A stretch of 27,991 nt of DNA, from the NCBI GenBank assembly GCA_964513275.1, contig CAZELN010000011.1, positions 1 to 27,991 on the forward strand. The letters are read 5' to 3'. The stretch's first letter is position 1. The number at the start of each line of letters is the position of its first letter. The notes below the pieces were generated by a model. That model made no database searches. It saw only the letters and a program-made list of their open reading frames with translations, and was not told the origin of the DNA. Source of the stretch: UBA12478 sp964513275 (GTDB lineage: Bacteria > Patescibacteriota > Patescibacteriia > UBA9934 > GWF2-40-263). Positions 1 to 7,491 of the stretch are shown here, one piece after another. The translations under genes and the position numbers were made by a program.

Positions 1-1
1 A

Positions 2-175
2 GCCAGTCGTGAGGTGCGCGAAGCCCTTTGGCATGGGTGCGACGCGGAGGTCGTAATAACGCTCGGCATGGCCGCGCAGACCCTCGAACAAGCAGGCATC
101 AACTGGCGCCAGGCGGACAACCACAACGTGATCCTGACTCAGTCGAGGCTCCTGAACACCAGCGAGATCCACTGA
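2..175 (+). CDS. 3' end of an unidentified gene, cut by the window edge
   Basis: An open frame runs from the left edge to a TGA at 173-175 and encodes the last 57 residues of a protein ending LLNTSEIH. I do not recognise the family. The visible piece has a segment EVVITLGMAAQTLEQAGI followed by a polar tail, with no membrane segment and no obvious motif. The stretch is about 62% GC in its first 60 bases, richer than the genes to its right, and similar in feel to pyrE at the other end of the window. A hairpin with a T-tract follows it closely, which supports this being a real gene end. It converges on pyk. Confidence 0.55.
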   Translation, partial: ASREVREALWHGCDAEVVITLGMAAQTLEQAGINWRQADNHNVILTQSRLLNTSEIH

Positions 176-218
176 CCCACTAGCTCTCATCTGAGCGCCA
201 ACAGCTCTCCACTCTCTC

Positions 219-253
219 ACCCGCCAAGCTCGCATCAGCAACGGCGGGTTTTA
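219..253 (+). terminator. Rho-independent terminator of the left-edge gene
   Basis: ACCCGCC (219-225) pairs with GGCGGGT (243-249) across a 17-base loop and is followed by TTTT on the + strand. It lies between the convergent stops of the left-edge gene and pyk. Read on the - strand the stem has no T-tract after it, so it mainly serves the + strand gene. Confidence 0.6.
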
Positions 254-1315
254 AAATTCTGCTGCTTGTAATCCACACAGGTCGTCATAACAAGACGCTT
301 CCGCTTCCTTAATAATCTTGGCCATCATTTTTACGGCTTGCAAAGGATATTTTCCGGTTGCTGATTCTCCGGAAAGCATCACCGCACCCGTACAATCAAA
401 CACAGCGTTGGCAACATCCGATACTTCCGCGCGTGTGGGCCGCAGGTTGCGGATCATCGAATCAAGCATCTGAGTCGCTACCACCACCGGTTTCCCAGAT
501 TTCCGACAAAGAGCAATCAACTCTTTTTGTCGAACCGGCACTTCCTCCGCGGGAATCTCCACACCCAAATCCCCACGCGCAATCATGATCCCATCGGCAA
601 CAGCAAGAATTTCGTCAAACCGCTTGACCGCTTCATGCTTTTCAATTTTCACCATCACGCGAGCGATTGGTTTCCCTTTTAGGGAATGACGTTTTATCAG
701 CCGTTTCAACGCCAAAACTGGAAGCGCGCTTGTGACAAATGATAGGGCGATCCACTCAACTCCTTGCGAAATTCCAAACAAGGCATCTTCTTTATCTTTA
801 GGAGTTATGGCTGAAACTTTCAATGTGGAATCCGGAAAATTCATGCCTTTGTGGGATGTGACGAGACCTCCGTTCACAACCCGCGCATGGATCTCACGAC
901 CACTCACGTTTGTCACAATAAATTCAAAAATTCCATCGTCAATGAGAATACGGTCGCCTTTTTTTTCATCTCGATGGAGAGACTTGTAGGTGACTGGAAT
1001 CTTGCCCGCGCGATATCGGCTCGTCGCGGTCGTCAGAACAATCGATGTTCCAGCACCCACATCCACTCCGGTGGCTGGAAGCTCGCCCAACCGAATCTTG
1101 GGTCCTTGAAGATCCCCTATGATGGGCACATGCTTCTTGGTTTTGCGTGCAGCGGCACGAATGGATCGAATCAGACGTGCGTGATCTTTCTGTGTTGCAT
1201 GTGAAAAATTAAGCCGAGCGACATCCATTCCAGCCCGCATCATTTTTTCCAGCGTTGTTGGCTTCTCACTTGCGGGACCCACCGTGCACACAATACGTGT
1301 TCGTTTACTCGCCAT
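251..1315 (-). CDS. pyk: Pyruvate kinase lacking the C-terminal domain
   Basis: Converts phosphoenolpyruvate and ADP to pyruvate and ATP, the last step of glycolysis. Numbering from ATG at 1315 (354 aa), the barrel begins with RTRIVCTVGPAS, has the substrate-binding RLNFSH (34-39) and DLQGPKIR (68-75), a B domain at about 72-166, the catalytic Lys in MVKIEK (K223), ARGDLGVEIP with the metal-binding Asp249, and RPTRAEVSDVANAV. The protein stops about 15 residues after the last barrel helix. The C-terminal allosteric domain of typical enzymes of about 470 aa is absent, so effector control is probably missing or different. A TTG nine bases upstream (1324) could also start it. ATG 1315 lies inside the 3' end of htrA, so the two are translationally coupled. 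It is the last gene of nrdR-htrA-pyk. Confidence 0.95.
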   Translation of the reverse strand: MASKRTRIVCTVGPASEKPTTLEKMMRAGMDVARLNFSHATQKDHARLIRSIRAAARKTKKHVPIIGDLQGPKIRLGELPATGVDVGAGTSIVLTTATSRYRAGKIPVTYKSLHRDEKKGDRILIDDGIFEFIVTNVSGREIHARVVNGGLVTSHKGMNFPDSTLKVSAITPKDKEDALFGISQGVEWIALSFVTSALPVLALKRLIKRHSLKGKPIARVMVKIEKHEAVKRFDEILAVADGIMIARGDLGVEIPAEEVPVRQKELIALCRKSGKPVVVATQMLDSMIRNLRPTRAEVSDVANAVFDCTGAVMLSGESATGKYPLQAVKMMAKIIKEAEASCYDDLCGLQAAEF

Positions 1316-2528
1316 ACTCGGCAAGAGTTACTTGAATTTCTAAACGTTCTGTTCCTCGCATCACGATCACGCTCACGACATCTCCCGGCCGATAGTCAGA
1401 AACAAGCTCAGCTAACGCCTGGTCTTGCGTAAATTCCTGGCCGTTGATCGCCACAATGACGTCGTCTTCCTGAAGTCCTGCAAGATCCGCGGGCGAACCT
1501 TCAAACACGCCTGCCTCGCCAGGTTGATCGCCTGAAACAATCAAGGCGCCAATCTCATATACACCTTCCGTTTCGCTCTGCGCTTCCGGAGTCACCAACA
1601 CATATCTTACTCCAAGCCATGGGCGGACAATGCGACCATAAGCCTGCACATCATCTACCGCGCGTTTGGCTTCGTTGATCGGAATAGCGAACGCCACGGA
1701 TTCACCTTCAAAACTCATGGCCGTATTGATACCGATGACCTCGCCAAGCAAGTTGATGAGTGGTCCGCCCGAGTTGCCTGGATTGATCGCCGCGTCCGTT
1801 TGGATGGCTTGGTCGATCACCTCGGCGTTATACGAATCCCCGGCCGTGACGCGACGATTAATCCCAGAAACCACGCCTTTGGTGACCGTATTGCGAAATT
1901 CCGACAGAGTATTCCCAATGGCGATCACGGTTTGGCCGATGCGAATCTGATCTGAATCCCCAAGCCAAACAGTAGAAAACGATTCACCTTCTACTCGTAA
2001 GATGGCAATGTCTTGAAGCGGATCTATGTCTACAAGCGTTGCGGGCAATTCCTCCCCGTCGTTGGTGACGACCACATACGTCGCCCCTTGCTCGTCCACC
2101 ACATGTCTATTGGTGAGCACGTATCCATCTTGCGTGACAAAAAACCCCGTTCCGCTACTCACCTCAACCAATTCCGTGGCCGCCTCATCGTCCAGAGGTT
2201 CTCCAAAATACAACCCTGTGCCAAAAAAACCAGGAATACTCTGTTGAACATCTCTCCGTTCTTTCTTAACGACAATACTCACCACAGCCGGTGTCACACG
2301 TTCCACCACCGCAATGGTGGCACTCTCCTCTTCAATAAGTTCCACGATACGGGACTCAACGGCCTCAGGTGTGAGACTGGTCGACGTTGAATCAAACCAG
2401 GTCAATGTGCCAAGCTGCGAGCTCAACATAAACGTGGTAATGGCTCCAGCCACTGACCCAACAAGAGCAGAAACAGCCAGGCCGATCACAAAAAGAGTTT
2501 GGGTGACAGATCGTTTTGATTCATTCAT
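1305..2528 (-). CDS. htrA: HtrA/DegP-family membrane-anchored serine protease with PDZ domain
   Basis: A 407-aa envelope protease or chaperone of the S1C family. An N-terminal hydrophobic segment (about residues 11-34) anchors it, with the rest outside. The trypsin-like domain shows a complete triad: His142 in LTNRHVVD, Asp173 in DPLQDIAILRV, and Ser253 in NPGNSGGPL. One PDZ domain follows (about 300-400), with EGSPADLAGLQEDDVI and NGQ. Its expected role is degrading misfolded exported proteins, which fits a genome exporting very large cysteine-rich proteins; the link is inference. The ATG lies three bases after the nrdR stop, and its own stop overlaps the pyk start, so the three genes form a tight operon. 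Nothing is missing relative to the family. Confidence 0.95.
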   Translation of the reverse strand: MNESKRSVTQTLFVIGLAVSALVGSVAGAITTFMLSSQLGTLTWFDSTSTSLTPEAVESRIVELIEEESATIAVVERVTPAVVSIVVKKERRDVQQSIPGFFGTGLYFGEPLDDEAATELVEVSSGTGFFVTQDGYVLTNRHVVDEQGATYVVVTNDGEELPATLVDIDPLQDIAILRVEGESFSTVWLGDSDQIRIGQTVIAIGNTLSEFRNTVTKGVVSGINRRVTAGDSYNAEVIDQAIQTDAAINPGNSGGPLINLLGEVIGINTAMSFEGESVAFAIPINEAKRAVDDVQAYGRIVRPWLGVRYVLVTPEAQSETEGVYEIGALIVSGDQPGEAGVFEGSPADLAGLQEDDVIVAINGQEFTQDQALAELVSDYRPGDVVSVIVMRGTERLEIQVTLAEYGE

Positions 2529-2531
2529 ACA

Positions 2532-3008
2532 TTAGTTTTTCTTACGCAACACCGTTCCACGACGTTTCAATTTTTTCAATTCCGATTCAAATGTCTCCAC
2601 ATCCTCAAATGAACGGTACACGGAGGCAAACCGGATATACGCCACTTTATCAAAAACCTTCAAATGCTTCATCACAATTTCACCAAGTTCCTGCGCGGTC
2701 AGTTGACCACGACGCTTTTTCTGGACATCTCGTTCAATTTTGTGAATCAATTTTTGAAATGTCTGATCGGTGTAGGGACGTTTTTCCAACGATTTCTCCA
2801 ATCCTCGCGTTAATTTTTCACGAGAATAATTTTCGCGCCGGCCATCGCGCTTGACGATGGTCAAATCCAACAGTTCCACCTCTTCAAGCGTTGAAAACCG
2901 AAATCCGCATTTTTCACACTCGCGACGACGTCGAACACTTGCGCCATCGGTGGAAATCCGTGAGTCAACGACTTTCGTATCTTTATGATTACACACCGCA
3001 CAATACAT
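2532..3008 (-). CDS. nrdR: Transcriptional repressor NrdR
   Basis: The NrdR family represses ribonucleotide reductase genes through an ATP/dATP-sensing ATP-cone. The 158-aa product has the N-terminal zinc ribbon (Cys3-x2-Cys6 and Cys31-x2-Cys34 with the basic run RRRRE just before), then an ATP-cone beginning IVKRDGRRENYSREKL and continuing to about residue 140. The family length is about 150-160 aa, which selects ATG 3008; an upstream in-frame ATG at 3083 would add an unrelated N-terminus across the promoter. The C-terminus is very basic (KKLKRRGTVLRKKN). It is the first gene of an operon with htrA and pyk and has its own extended -10 promoter just after the ftsZ terminator. No ribonucleotide reductase gene is visible in the window. 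Confidence 0.95.
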   Translation of the reverse strand: MYCAVCNHKDTKVVDSRISTDGASVRRRRECEKCGFRFSTLEEVELLDLTIVKRDGRRENYSREKLTRGLEKSLEKRPYTDQTFQKLIHKIERDVQKKRRGQLTAQELGEIVMKHLKVFDKVAYIRFASVYRSFEDVETFESELKKLKRRGTVLRKKN

Positions 3009-3026
3009 AGGGATATCGCTAAAGAG

Positions 3027-3042
3027 ACAGGATCGTTCCTGT
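3027..3042. promoter_or_regulatory. Perfect inverted repeat at the predicted nrdR transcription start
   Basis: ACAGGA-TCGT-TCCTGT is a 6-bp perfect inverted repeat with a 4-base centre, directly downstream of the -10 of nrdR. It could be an operator or a small 5' hairpin. It does not resemble the NrdR box known from other bacteria, so autoregulation is only a possibility. Confidence 0.35.
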
Positions 3043-3051
3043 AGTATAGCA
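3043..3051 (-). promoter_or_regulatory. Extended -10 promoter of nrdR-htrA-pyk
   Basis: On the - strand the sequence reads TGC-TATACT, an extended -10 with five of six matches to TATAAT. No good -35 is present, because that position is occupied by the ftsZ terminator stem. The predicted start is about 27 bases before nrdR. Confidence 0.45.
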
Positions 3052-3076
3052 AAAACGACCCGTGAGCGGGTCGTTT
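3051..3076 (-). terminator. Rho-independent terminator of ftsZ
   Basis: On the - strand AACGACCCG-CTCA-CGGGTCGTT forms a 9-bp stem with a 4-base loop, followed by a run of T. It begins a few bases beyond the ftsZ stop and separates ftsZ from nrdR. Confidence 0.85.
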
Positions 3077-3082
3077 GGTTCA

Positions 3083-4300
3083 CTACATCATCTTTTTTCG
3101 AATAAACGCGGGAATCTCTATTTCATCTTCTTCTTTGGTTTGCACGGGAGGTGGTGGAAGCGGTCGAGGTTTTGGCATTTCAACTTTTGGAAGAACTGGA
3201 CGCTCAGGCATCGAAGCTTGAAAATTCACTTTACTCCGTTGAGGAACAGCCTCTTCCTCGCGCATGCGAAGAACGTTCTGTTGCGGAGCCGACCAGGTGC
3301 CTTGTGCTTGTACCTCCACGACTCCTGGAGACTTTGTTCGGCGTTCTCGTGAGTCAAATCCTGTTGCCACAACGGTGATGCGTACTTCTTCATTCATCCC
3401 GTCATCAATGTTGGCTCCAAAAATGACACGCGCGTCTTCATCAGCAGAACTGGTGATCACCTTGGCTGCCTCCGCCACCTCGTGCATGCCTAAATCACTC
3501 CCACCGGAAATCGTGAACAAAATGCCTTTCGCTCCGTCGATAGAAAGTTCTAACAGCGGACTGGCGATCGCCTGCTTGGCTGCCTCGACCGCGCGATTTT
3601 CTCCTGTTGCCCGGCCAATGCCCATGAGCGCTGAACCGGAACTTTCCATGATCGCTTTCACGTCGGCGTAGTCCACATTGATCAGTCCTGGAACCGTAAT
3701 AAGCTCTGCAATTCCCTGAACACCCTGCCGCAACACGTCGTCAACCACGTTGAACGCGTCAATGAGCGAAGTTTTTTTGTCGATGATTTGAAGGACGCGA
3801 TCGTTTGGAATCGTGATGATGGCATCTACATGCTGGAGCAATCGATCAAATCCATCTTCCGCAATACGACGTCGTTGGGCTCCCTCAAACGTAAACGGCT
3901 TTGTGACAACGGCCACGGTCAGGGCGCCGATGTCCTTGGCAAGTTTCGCGACTTCGGGGATCGCCCCTGTGCCGGTTCCTCCTCCAAGTCCACAGGTGAG
4001 GAACACCATGTCCGCGCCAGAAAGCGCCTCACGAATTTCATTTTGGTTTTCCTCGGCCGCACGTGAACCAATTTCCGGATTCATCCCAGCCCCCAGTCCA
4101 CGGGTCAGCGTTTTCCCGATAGGGATCTTCCGCGGCGCTAAATTTTGATTTAATGCCTGAACGTCCGTATTTATCACGATGAATTCAACACCCTTGATAT
4201 TATCGCTAATCATGCGGTTCACGGCGGCTCCTCCTCCTCCGCCAATGCCAACAACCTTAATCTTGGCAAAGGTTTCAATATCGGGCTTTACTTGGGCCAT
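3083..4300 (-). CDS. ftsZ: Cell division protein FtsZ
   Basis: Tubulin-like GTPase that forms the division ring. The 405-aa protein has the N-terminal nucleotide-binding loop VVGIGGGGGAAVNRM, the tubulin signature GGGTGTG (106-112), and the T7 synergy loop NVDYADVKAIM (208-218). A variable Pro/Gln-rich linker (about 325-392) follows, then the conserved C-terminal peptide IPAFIRKKMM, which normally binds FtsA. Length and motifs are normal. It has its own promoter (4373-4400) and terminator and so is uncoupled from ftsA, which lies just upstream on the same strand but ends its own transcript. The ATG is preceded only by a weak purine stretch (AAGAAG). Confidence 0.98.
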   Translation of the reverse strand: MAQVKPDIETFAKIKVVGIGGGGGAAVNRMISDNIKGVEFIVINTDVQALNQNLAPRKIPIGKTLTRGLGAGMNPEIGSRAAEENQNEIREALSGADMVFLTCGLGGGTGTGAIPEVAKLAKDIGALTVAVVTKPFTFEGAQRRRIAEDGFDRLLQHVDAIITIPNDRVLQIIDKKTSLIDAFNVVDDVLRQGVQGIAELITVPGLINVDYADVKAIMESSGSALMGIGRATGENRAVEAAKQAIASPLLELSIDGAKGILFTISGGSDLGMHEVAEAAKVITSSADEDARVIFGANIDDGMNEEVRITVVATGFDSRERRTKSPGVVEVQAQGTWSAPQQNVLRMREEEAVPQRSKVNFQASMPERPVLPKVEMPKPRPLPPPPVQTKEEDEIEIPAFIRKKMM

Positions 4301-4331
4301 ACATACATCTTCTTATGCTTGAACAAATCAT

Positions 4332-4358
4332 GTGCTCAAAAATGGCTACACTGAGCAC
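4332..4358. promoter_or_regulatory. Inverted repeat in the ftsZ leader
   Basis: GTGCTCA (4332-4338) and TGAGCAC (4352-4358) are perfect complements separated by 13 bases. They lie between the predicted ftsZ transcription start and its ATG, and could be an operator or a leader hairpin. Confidence 0.3.
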
Positions 4359-4372
4359 AAAAATCATTCAAC

Positions 4373-4400
4373 ACTTTAACACCGGCGTTTCCACTGTCAA
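4373..4400 (-). promoter_or_regulatory. Sigma-70-type promoter of ftsZ
   Basis: On the - strand there is a perfect TTGACA (4395-4400), a 16-base spacer, and TAAAGT (4373-4378, four of six matches). The predicted start is near 4366, giving a leader of about 65 bases. It directly follows the terminator of ftsA. Confidence 0.55.
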
Positions 4401-4404
4401 GAAA

Positions 4405-4432
4405 CAAAAAAAGAAGATGTGCATATCTTCTT
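4405..4432 (-). terminator. Rho-independent terminator of the ftsA transcript
   Basis: On the - strand AAGAAGAT pairs with ATCTTCTT across a 6-base loop and is followed by a run of T. It lies about 25 bases after the ftsA stop and closes the long surface-protein/ybeY/dgkA/ftsA unit. Confidence 0.85.
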
Positions 4433-4457
4433 GGGTAGGTTTTAGGGGATTAGGGGG

Positions 4458-5717
4458 TTAGGGTTTAAGGGACTTAAAAAATTTTTTCAACCCAGAGCCG
4501 ATTTTTTGCACATCGCCAAATGACGAAAAAAGATTCCCAAAACTGCTACGGCTTCCCGCGCCTCGAATATGATGTCCCCATAAGACAAGCCCCATCGCTG
4601 TACTCATACTGGGATCATTCACGCGATCAATCACGCTTGTCACGCCAAGAGGCGTTCCCAGACAAACAGGGAGCCGAAAGGCGGATTTCGCACACTCTAA
4701 CATTCCACTCAATTTCGCGCCTCCGCCGGTCAAGATGACTCCAGCCGGGAGCATCCCTGAGCGGTCGATTTTTTTGAGTTCGCGATCCACGTGTTCAAAA
4801 ATTTCCTGTACGCGGGCTTCCGTAATATCAGCAATAAACCGCCGCCCGACCATCTCTTCCTCAGACGCTCCCAATTCACCAAGGTTTATTTCTTCTTTTT
4901 TCTGTACTTCATCGGGCACACACGTGGCGTGACGAAGCTTCACTTGCTCAGCCACTTCAATCGACGTGCGCAACCCAATAGCAATATCAGAGGTAATGTG
5001 GTCAGATCCAATAGGCAGCACGGCTGTATGCAGCACATCGCCTTCCTCATACACGACAAGGCTGGTGGTTGATGCGCCGATATTCACCACACACACACCC
5101 AATTCCTTCTGACGCTCAGACACAACGGCTTCCGCTGTGGCTAAAATAGAAAAAACCAAATCTTCGATATCCAACCCCGTTCGGTACACGGCCTTGGTTA
5201 GATTTTTAATTTGGGAACCTAAACCCTGAATAATAATTGCGTCGACTTCCAGCCGAATGCCGTTCATGCCAACAGGATCCTTTACGCCGCGCTGGCCATC
5301 CACGGTAAAACTTTTTGGGATCACGTGGATGATTTCGTAATTCGTTGGCGTCGCCACCGTACGAGCCGCTTCAATCGCGCGCCCCACGTCTTCATCTCGA
5401 ATTTCTCCATCGCTTCGCCCTACGCCTATCACCCCGCGAGACTCCTGGGATAAAATATGGCTGCCATTAATTCCCACCCACGCTTTTCCCAACGGCATCC
5501 CCGTGATCCTCTCTGCTTGTTCAAGCGCACGCGAGATTGACGACACCGCGTCTTCAAGGTTCGTGATCGTCCCCTTGCTCACCCCAAAACTGGGAACTTC
5601 AACAGAACCAATAATGTGGATTTGTTCTCCTCCTTCTGGTGAGGGCACAAGCTTCCCTACAGCGACACGGATCGCGTAGGTACCTACATCAAGCCCTGTA
5701 TAAATCGGTTCAGGCAT
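4458..5717 (-). CDS. ftsA: Cell division protein FtsA
   Basis: Actin-like ATPase that tethers FtsZ to the membrane. The 419-aa protein begins MPEPIYTGLDVGTYAIRV (phosphate-1 motif), contains SKGTITNLEDA near the start of the 1C region, ILTGGGAKLSGM (adenosine motif), and ends with an amphipathic basic helix GLKKFFKSLKP, the expected membrane-targeting sequence. ATG 5717 is chosen over an in-frame ATG at 5765 because the latter lies inside dgkA and adds residues not seen in the family. The start is 19 bases after the dgkA stop with only a weak ribosome site. It is the last gene of the unit that also carries the surface proteins. Confidence 0.95.
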   Translation of the reverse strand: MPEPIYTGLDVGTYAIRVAVGKLVPSPEGGEQIHIIGSVEVPSFGVSKGTITNLEDAVSSISRALEQAERITGMPLGKAWVGINGSHILSQESRGVIGVGRSDGEIRDEDVGRAIEAARTVATPTNYEIIHVIPKSFTVDGQRGVKDPVGMNGIRLEVDAIIIQGLGSQIKNLTKAVYRTGLDIEDLVFSILATAEAVVSERQKELGVCVVNIGASTTSLVVYEEGDVLHTAVLPIGSDHITSDIAIGLRTSIEVAEQVKLRHATCVPDEVQKKEEINLGELGASEEEMVGRRFIADITEARVQEIFEHVDRELKKIDRSGMLPAGVILTGGGAKLSGMLECAKSAFRLPVCLGTPLGVTSVIDRVNDPSMSTAMGLVLWGHHIRGAGSRSSFGNLFSSFGDVQKIGSGLKKFFKSLKP

Positions 5718-5736
5718 AACTGCTTCAAGTATATCG

Positions 5737-6114
5737 TTATGGGAGCAGCCCCACAAGATCGACAAGATACGGATAAAAAATCATCGCGCCGACAGCGGCC
5801 GCAATAAGAGAAACCAAAAGAACCGTTCCAGCCATAATGTCTTTGATCTCCTTCACGATCGGATGAATTCTTGGCTTGAACGAGTCAACGAGACGTTCAA
5901 CAATACTGTTGACGAGCTCAAGGGTAAGAACAGAGCCAATGAGCAGGAACAAGAGAATCCACTCGTAGGTTTTCACGTGAACTACCGCGCCCGCGGCCAC
6001 CACACACAAGGCAATCAAGACCTGGATTCGAAAACTTTGTTCCGTCAGAAAAACAACAGACACCCCTCGCAGAGCGTGTTTCAGACTTGAAAAAAATCGA
6101 CCAACAGAAATCAT
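5737..6114 (-). CDS. dgkA: DgkA-family kinase (undecaprenol/diacylglycerol kinase)
   Basis: A small integral membrane lipid kinase of 125 aa. It shows the family signatures FRIQ after Glu25, the catalytic motif ELVNSIVERLVD (66-76), and KEIKDIMAGTVLL (88-100), with three membrane helices. In Gram-positive-type bacteria members of this family phosphorylate undecaprenol for cell-wall precursor recycling, and the neighbours ybeY and ftsA suit that role better than diacylglycerol kinase, although the sequence alone does not decide. The start codon overlaps the ybeY stop by four bases (ATGA), implying translational coupling. Confidence 0.93.
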   Translation of the reverse strand: MISVGRFFSSLKHALRGVSVVFLTEQSFRIQVLIALCVVAAGAVVHVKTYEWILLFLLIGSVLTLELVNSIVERLVDSFKPRIHPIVKEIKDIMAGTVLLVSLIAAAVGAMIFYPYLVDLVGLLP

Positions 6115-6548
6115 AGGCGTGGATCTATCTTGAGGCGCTTCAGGATCTGCGTTTGCAGCAAAAACATCTTCTTCGCGTCTTGCGGGACTTCGTGGTCATA
6201 CCCCCACAGGTGCAGGGTTCCGTGGACAATCAGGAAGAACAGTTCATCGCGCGTGGCATGCCCCATCTCTTTTGCCTGCCGCACAGCCTGCTTGTAACTG
6301 AGGACAATCTCCCCTTTCAAAGGTTCCTCGTCCAGCGTGAACGAAAGGATGTCTGTTACTCGATCCTTCCCACGCCAGGTGCGGTTGAGGTTGCGCATCT
6401 GAAGATCCGTCACAAACCCAATCGACACAAACATGCTCTTCTTCACTCCCAGCGCTCGAGCACAGACATCAAGGACTCTCTGGAGTCGCTTGCGCGGAAG
6501 TCTCTGTCCCCCCTTGAGAATCGACTGGTTCAATTGTGGTCGAATCAT
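6111..6548 (-). CDS. ybeY: Endoribonuclease YbeY (rRNA maturation factor)
   Basis: A zinc-dependent RNase family involved in 16S rRNA 3' processing and ribosome quality control. The 145-aa protein has the three-histidine zinc motif HGTLHLWGYDH (His109, His113, His119) and the conserved LNRTWRGKDRVTDILSF (54-70). Its length is close to the family norm of about 150, which supports ATG 6548 even though that start lies 80 bases inside the 3' end of the upstream gene in another frame. No separate ribosome site is evident. It overlaps dgkA by four bases. The pair ybeY-dgkA is a common bacterial arrangement. Confidence 0.95.
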   Translation of the reverse strand: MIRPQLNQSILKGGQRLPRKRLQRVLDVCARALGVKKSMFVSIGFVTDLQMRNLNRTWRGKDRVTDILSFTLDEEPLKGEIVLSYKQAVRQAKEMGHATRDELFFLIVHGTLHLWGYDHEVPQDAKKMFLLQTQILKRLKIDPRL

Positions 6549-7479
6549 ACGTCACGCTATTAAGCATCATCTGGAAGGTTTGGAGGTAATCGACTTTGCT
6601 CTTTATCCCTGTGTCGTACTCGATCGTGAAGACAACAGAACCAAGTTGGATCGTGGCCGTGAGTTGGTCGTCTGAGAGCACATACGAAAGACCCGTCTTG
6701 GTTGTACGAATTTCACCATCAGGAAGTTCCTCTTCCACCAGAGAAATCCGGAAGCCCTCTCCTGTTTGGGCATCTAAAATCATTTCTGTCCCGTCCAACT
6801 CCATGTCCCAAGCAGAGGGAAAATAAAATTCGTAGGCCGTTCCGTTATGCGTTCCCGTCGCGGACTCCACAAGACCGGACTCAACCAATGTCCCAGGAGC
6901 TGTTCCTCCAGGATTATATCCATGGAACACCTCGTTCCCATCCAAAAAGCCGTCCGCGTCCGTATCAGGACGCTTAGAATCTGTCTTGTAGACGAGGCTC
7001 TCTTCTACATCCGTAAGTCCGTCTGAATCTGAATCTGTTCCAGGCGTCACTTCAAGAGGAAATACCTCTTCCACCTCCACCACCTCTTCTACCTCTTCCT
7101 TAGATCCTTCTACGGGAGCGGGTCGAGACGTCGTGGTTGTCTCTGGCTCAGGAGGTGTTTCATTTACCGATCGCAACAAGACGTATCCACCAATGCTTAA
7201 CGATAAGAGCACCGCAACTCCGATGATTAAAATCTTTTTCGTCGTTGACCCCTTCTTTTTCAGAGATGGAGGTTTGGGTGGCGCTTTAGGCGCAACCGGA
7301 AGTCCTGGTGTTTTCACTTCGATGGGCGGCGTAGGCGCTGTTTTTGTTTCGGGTTGATGAAGGGTCGCTTGAGCTCCATGGCGGTATCGCTCAGGCATCG
7401 CAAAAACACGCGCTCCCGTGCCTGACACAGGACTTCCTGTTTTTGGTTGTTCGATTTTCTGCTGAGCGTTATCTGCCAT
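6469..7479 (-). CDS. Single-pass membrane protein with Asp-rich (TSP3-type) repeats and a C-terminal globular domain
   Basis: A 336-aa protein of unknown function. Residues 1-80 are Pro/Lys/Thr-rich and presumably cytoplasmic, with a membrane helix at about 83-102. An acidic Glu/Val linker follows (about 126-140), then Asp-rich calcium-binding repeats (TDSDSDGLTDVEE and DTDADGFLDGNEV, 148-184). The final 130 residues are predicted extracellular: GTAYEFYFPSAWDMELDG onward looks like a small beta-rich domain of the type found after such repeats, but I cannot name it. It is the third of three adjacent genes with the same Asp-rich repeat. Its 3' end overlaps the start of ybeY by 80 bases. The topology suggests a surface protein or anchor with its repeats outside. 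Confidence 0.85.
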   Translation of the reverse strand: MADNAQQKIEQPKTGSPVSGTGARVFAMPERYRHGAQATLHQPETKTAPTPPIEVKTPGLPVAPKAPPKPPSLKKKGSTTKKILIIGVAVLLSLSIGGYVLLRSVNETPPEPETTTTSRPAPVEGSKEEVEEVVEVEEVFPLEVTPGTDSDSDGLTDVEESLVYKTDSKRPDTDADGFLDGNEVFHGYNPGGTAPGTLVESGLVESATGTHNGTAYEFYFPSAWDMELDGTEMILDAQTGEGFRISLVEEELPDGEIRTTKTGLSYVLSDDQLTATIQLGSVVFTIEYDTGIKSKVDYLQTFQMMLNSVTYDSTTIEPVDSQGGTETSAQATPESP

Positions 7480-7491
7480 ACGAATGCCTGG

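Noticed and set aside
2013..2390. Plus-strand open frame of 125 codons opposite htrA
   Set aside because: It lies wholly within htrA, has no recognisable motif, and its composition is that of a reverse complement shadow.
4433..4471. Genuine telomere or contig-end repeat
   Set aside because: The unit is irregular, only about 40 bases long, and interior to the window between ordinary genes.
6153..6563. Plus-strand open frame of 136 codons opposite ybeY
   Set aside because: ybeY on the other strand has an intact zinc motif and operon context; the opposite frame shows no motif or ribosome site.
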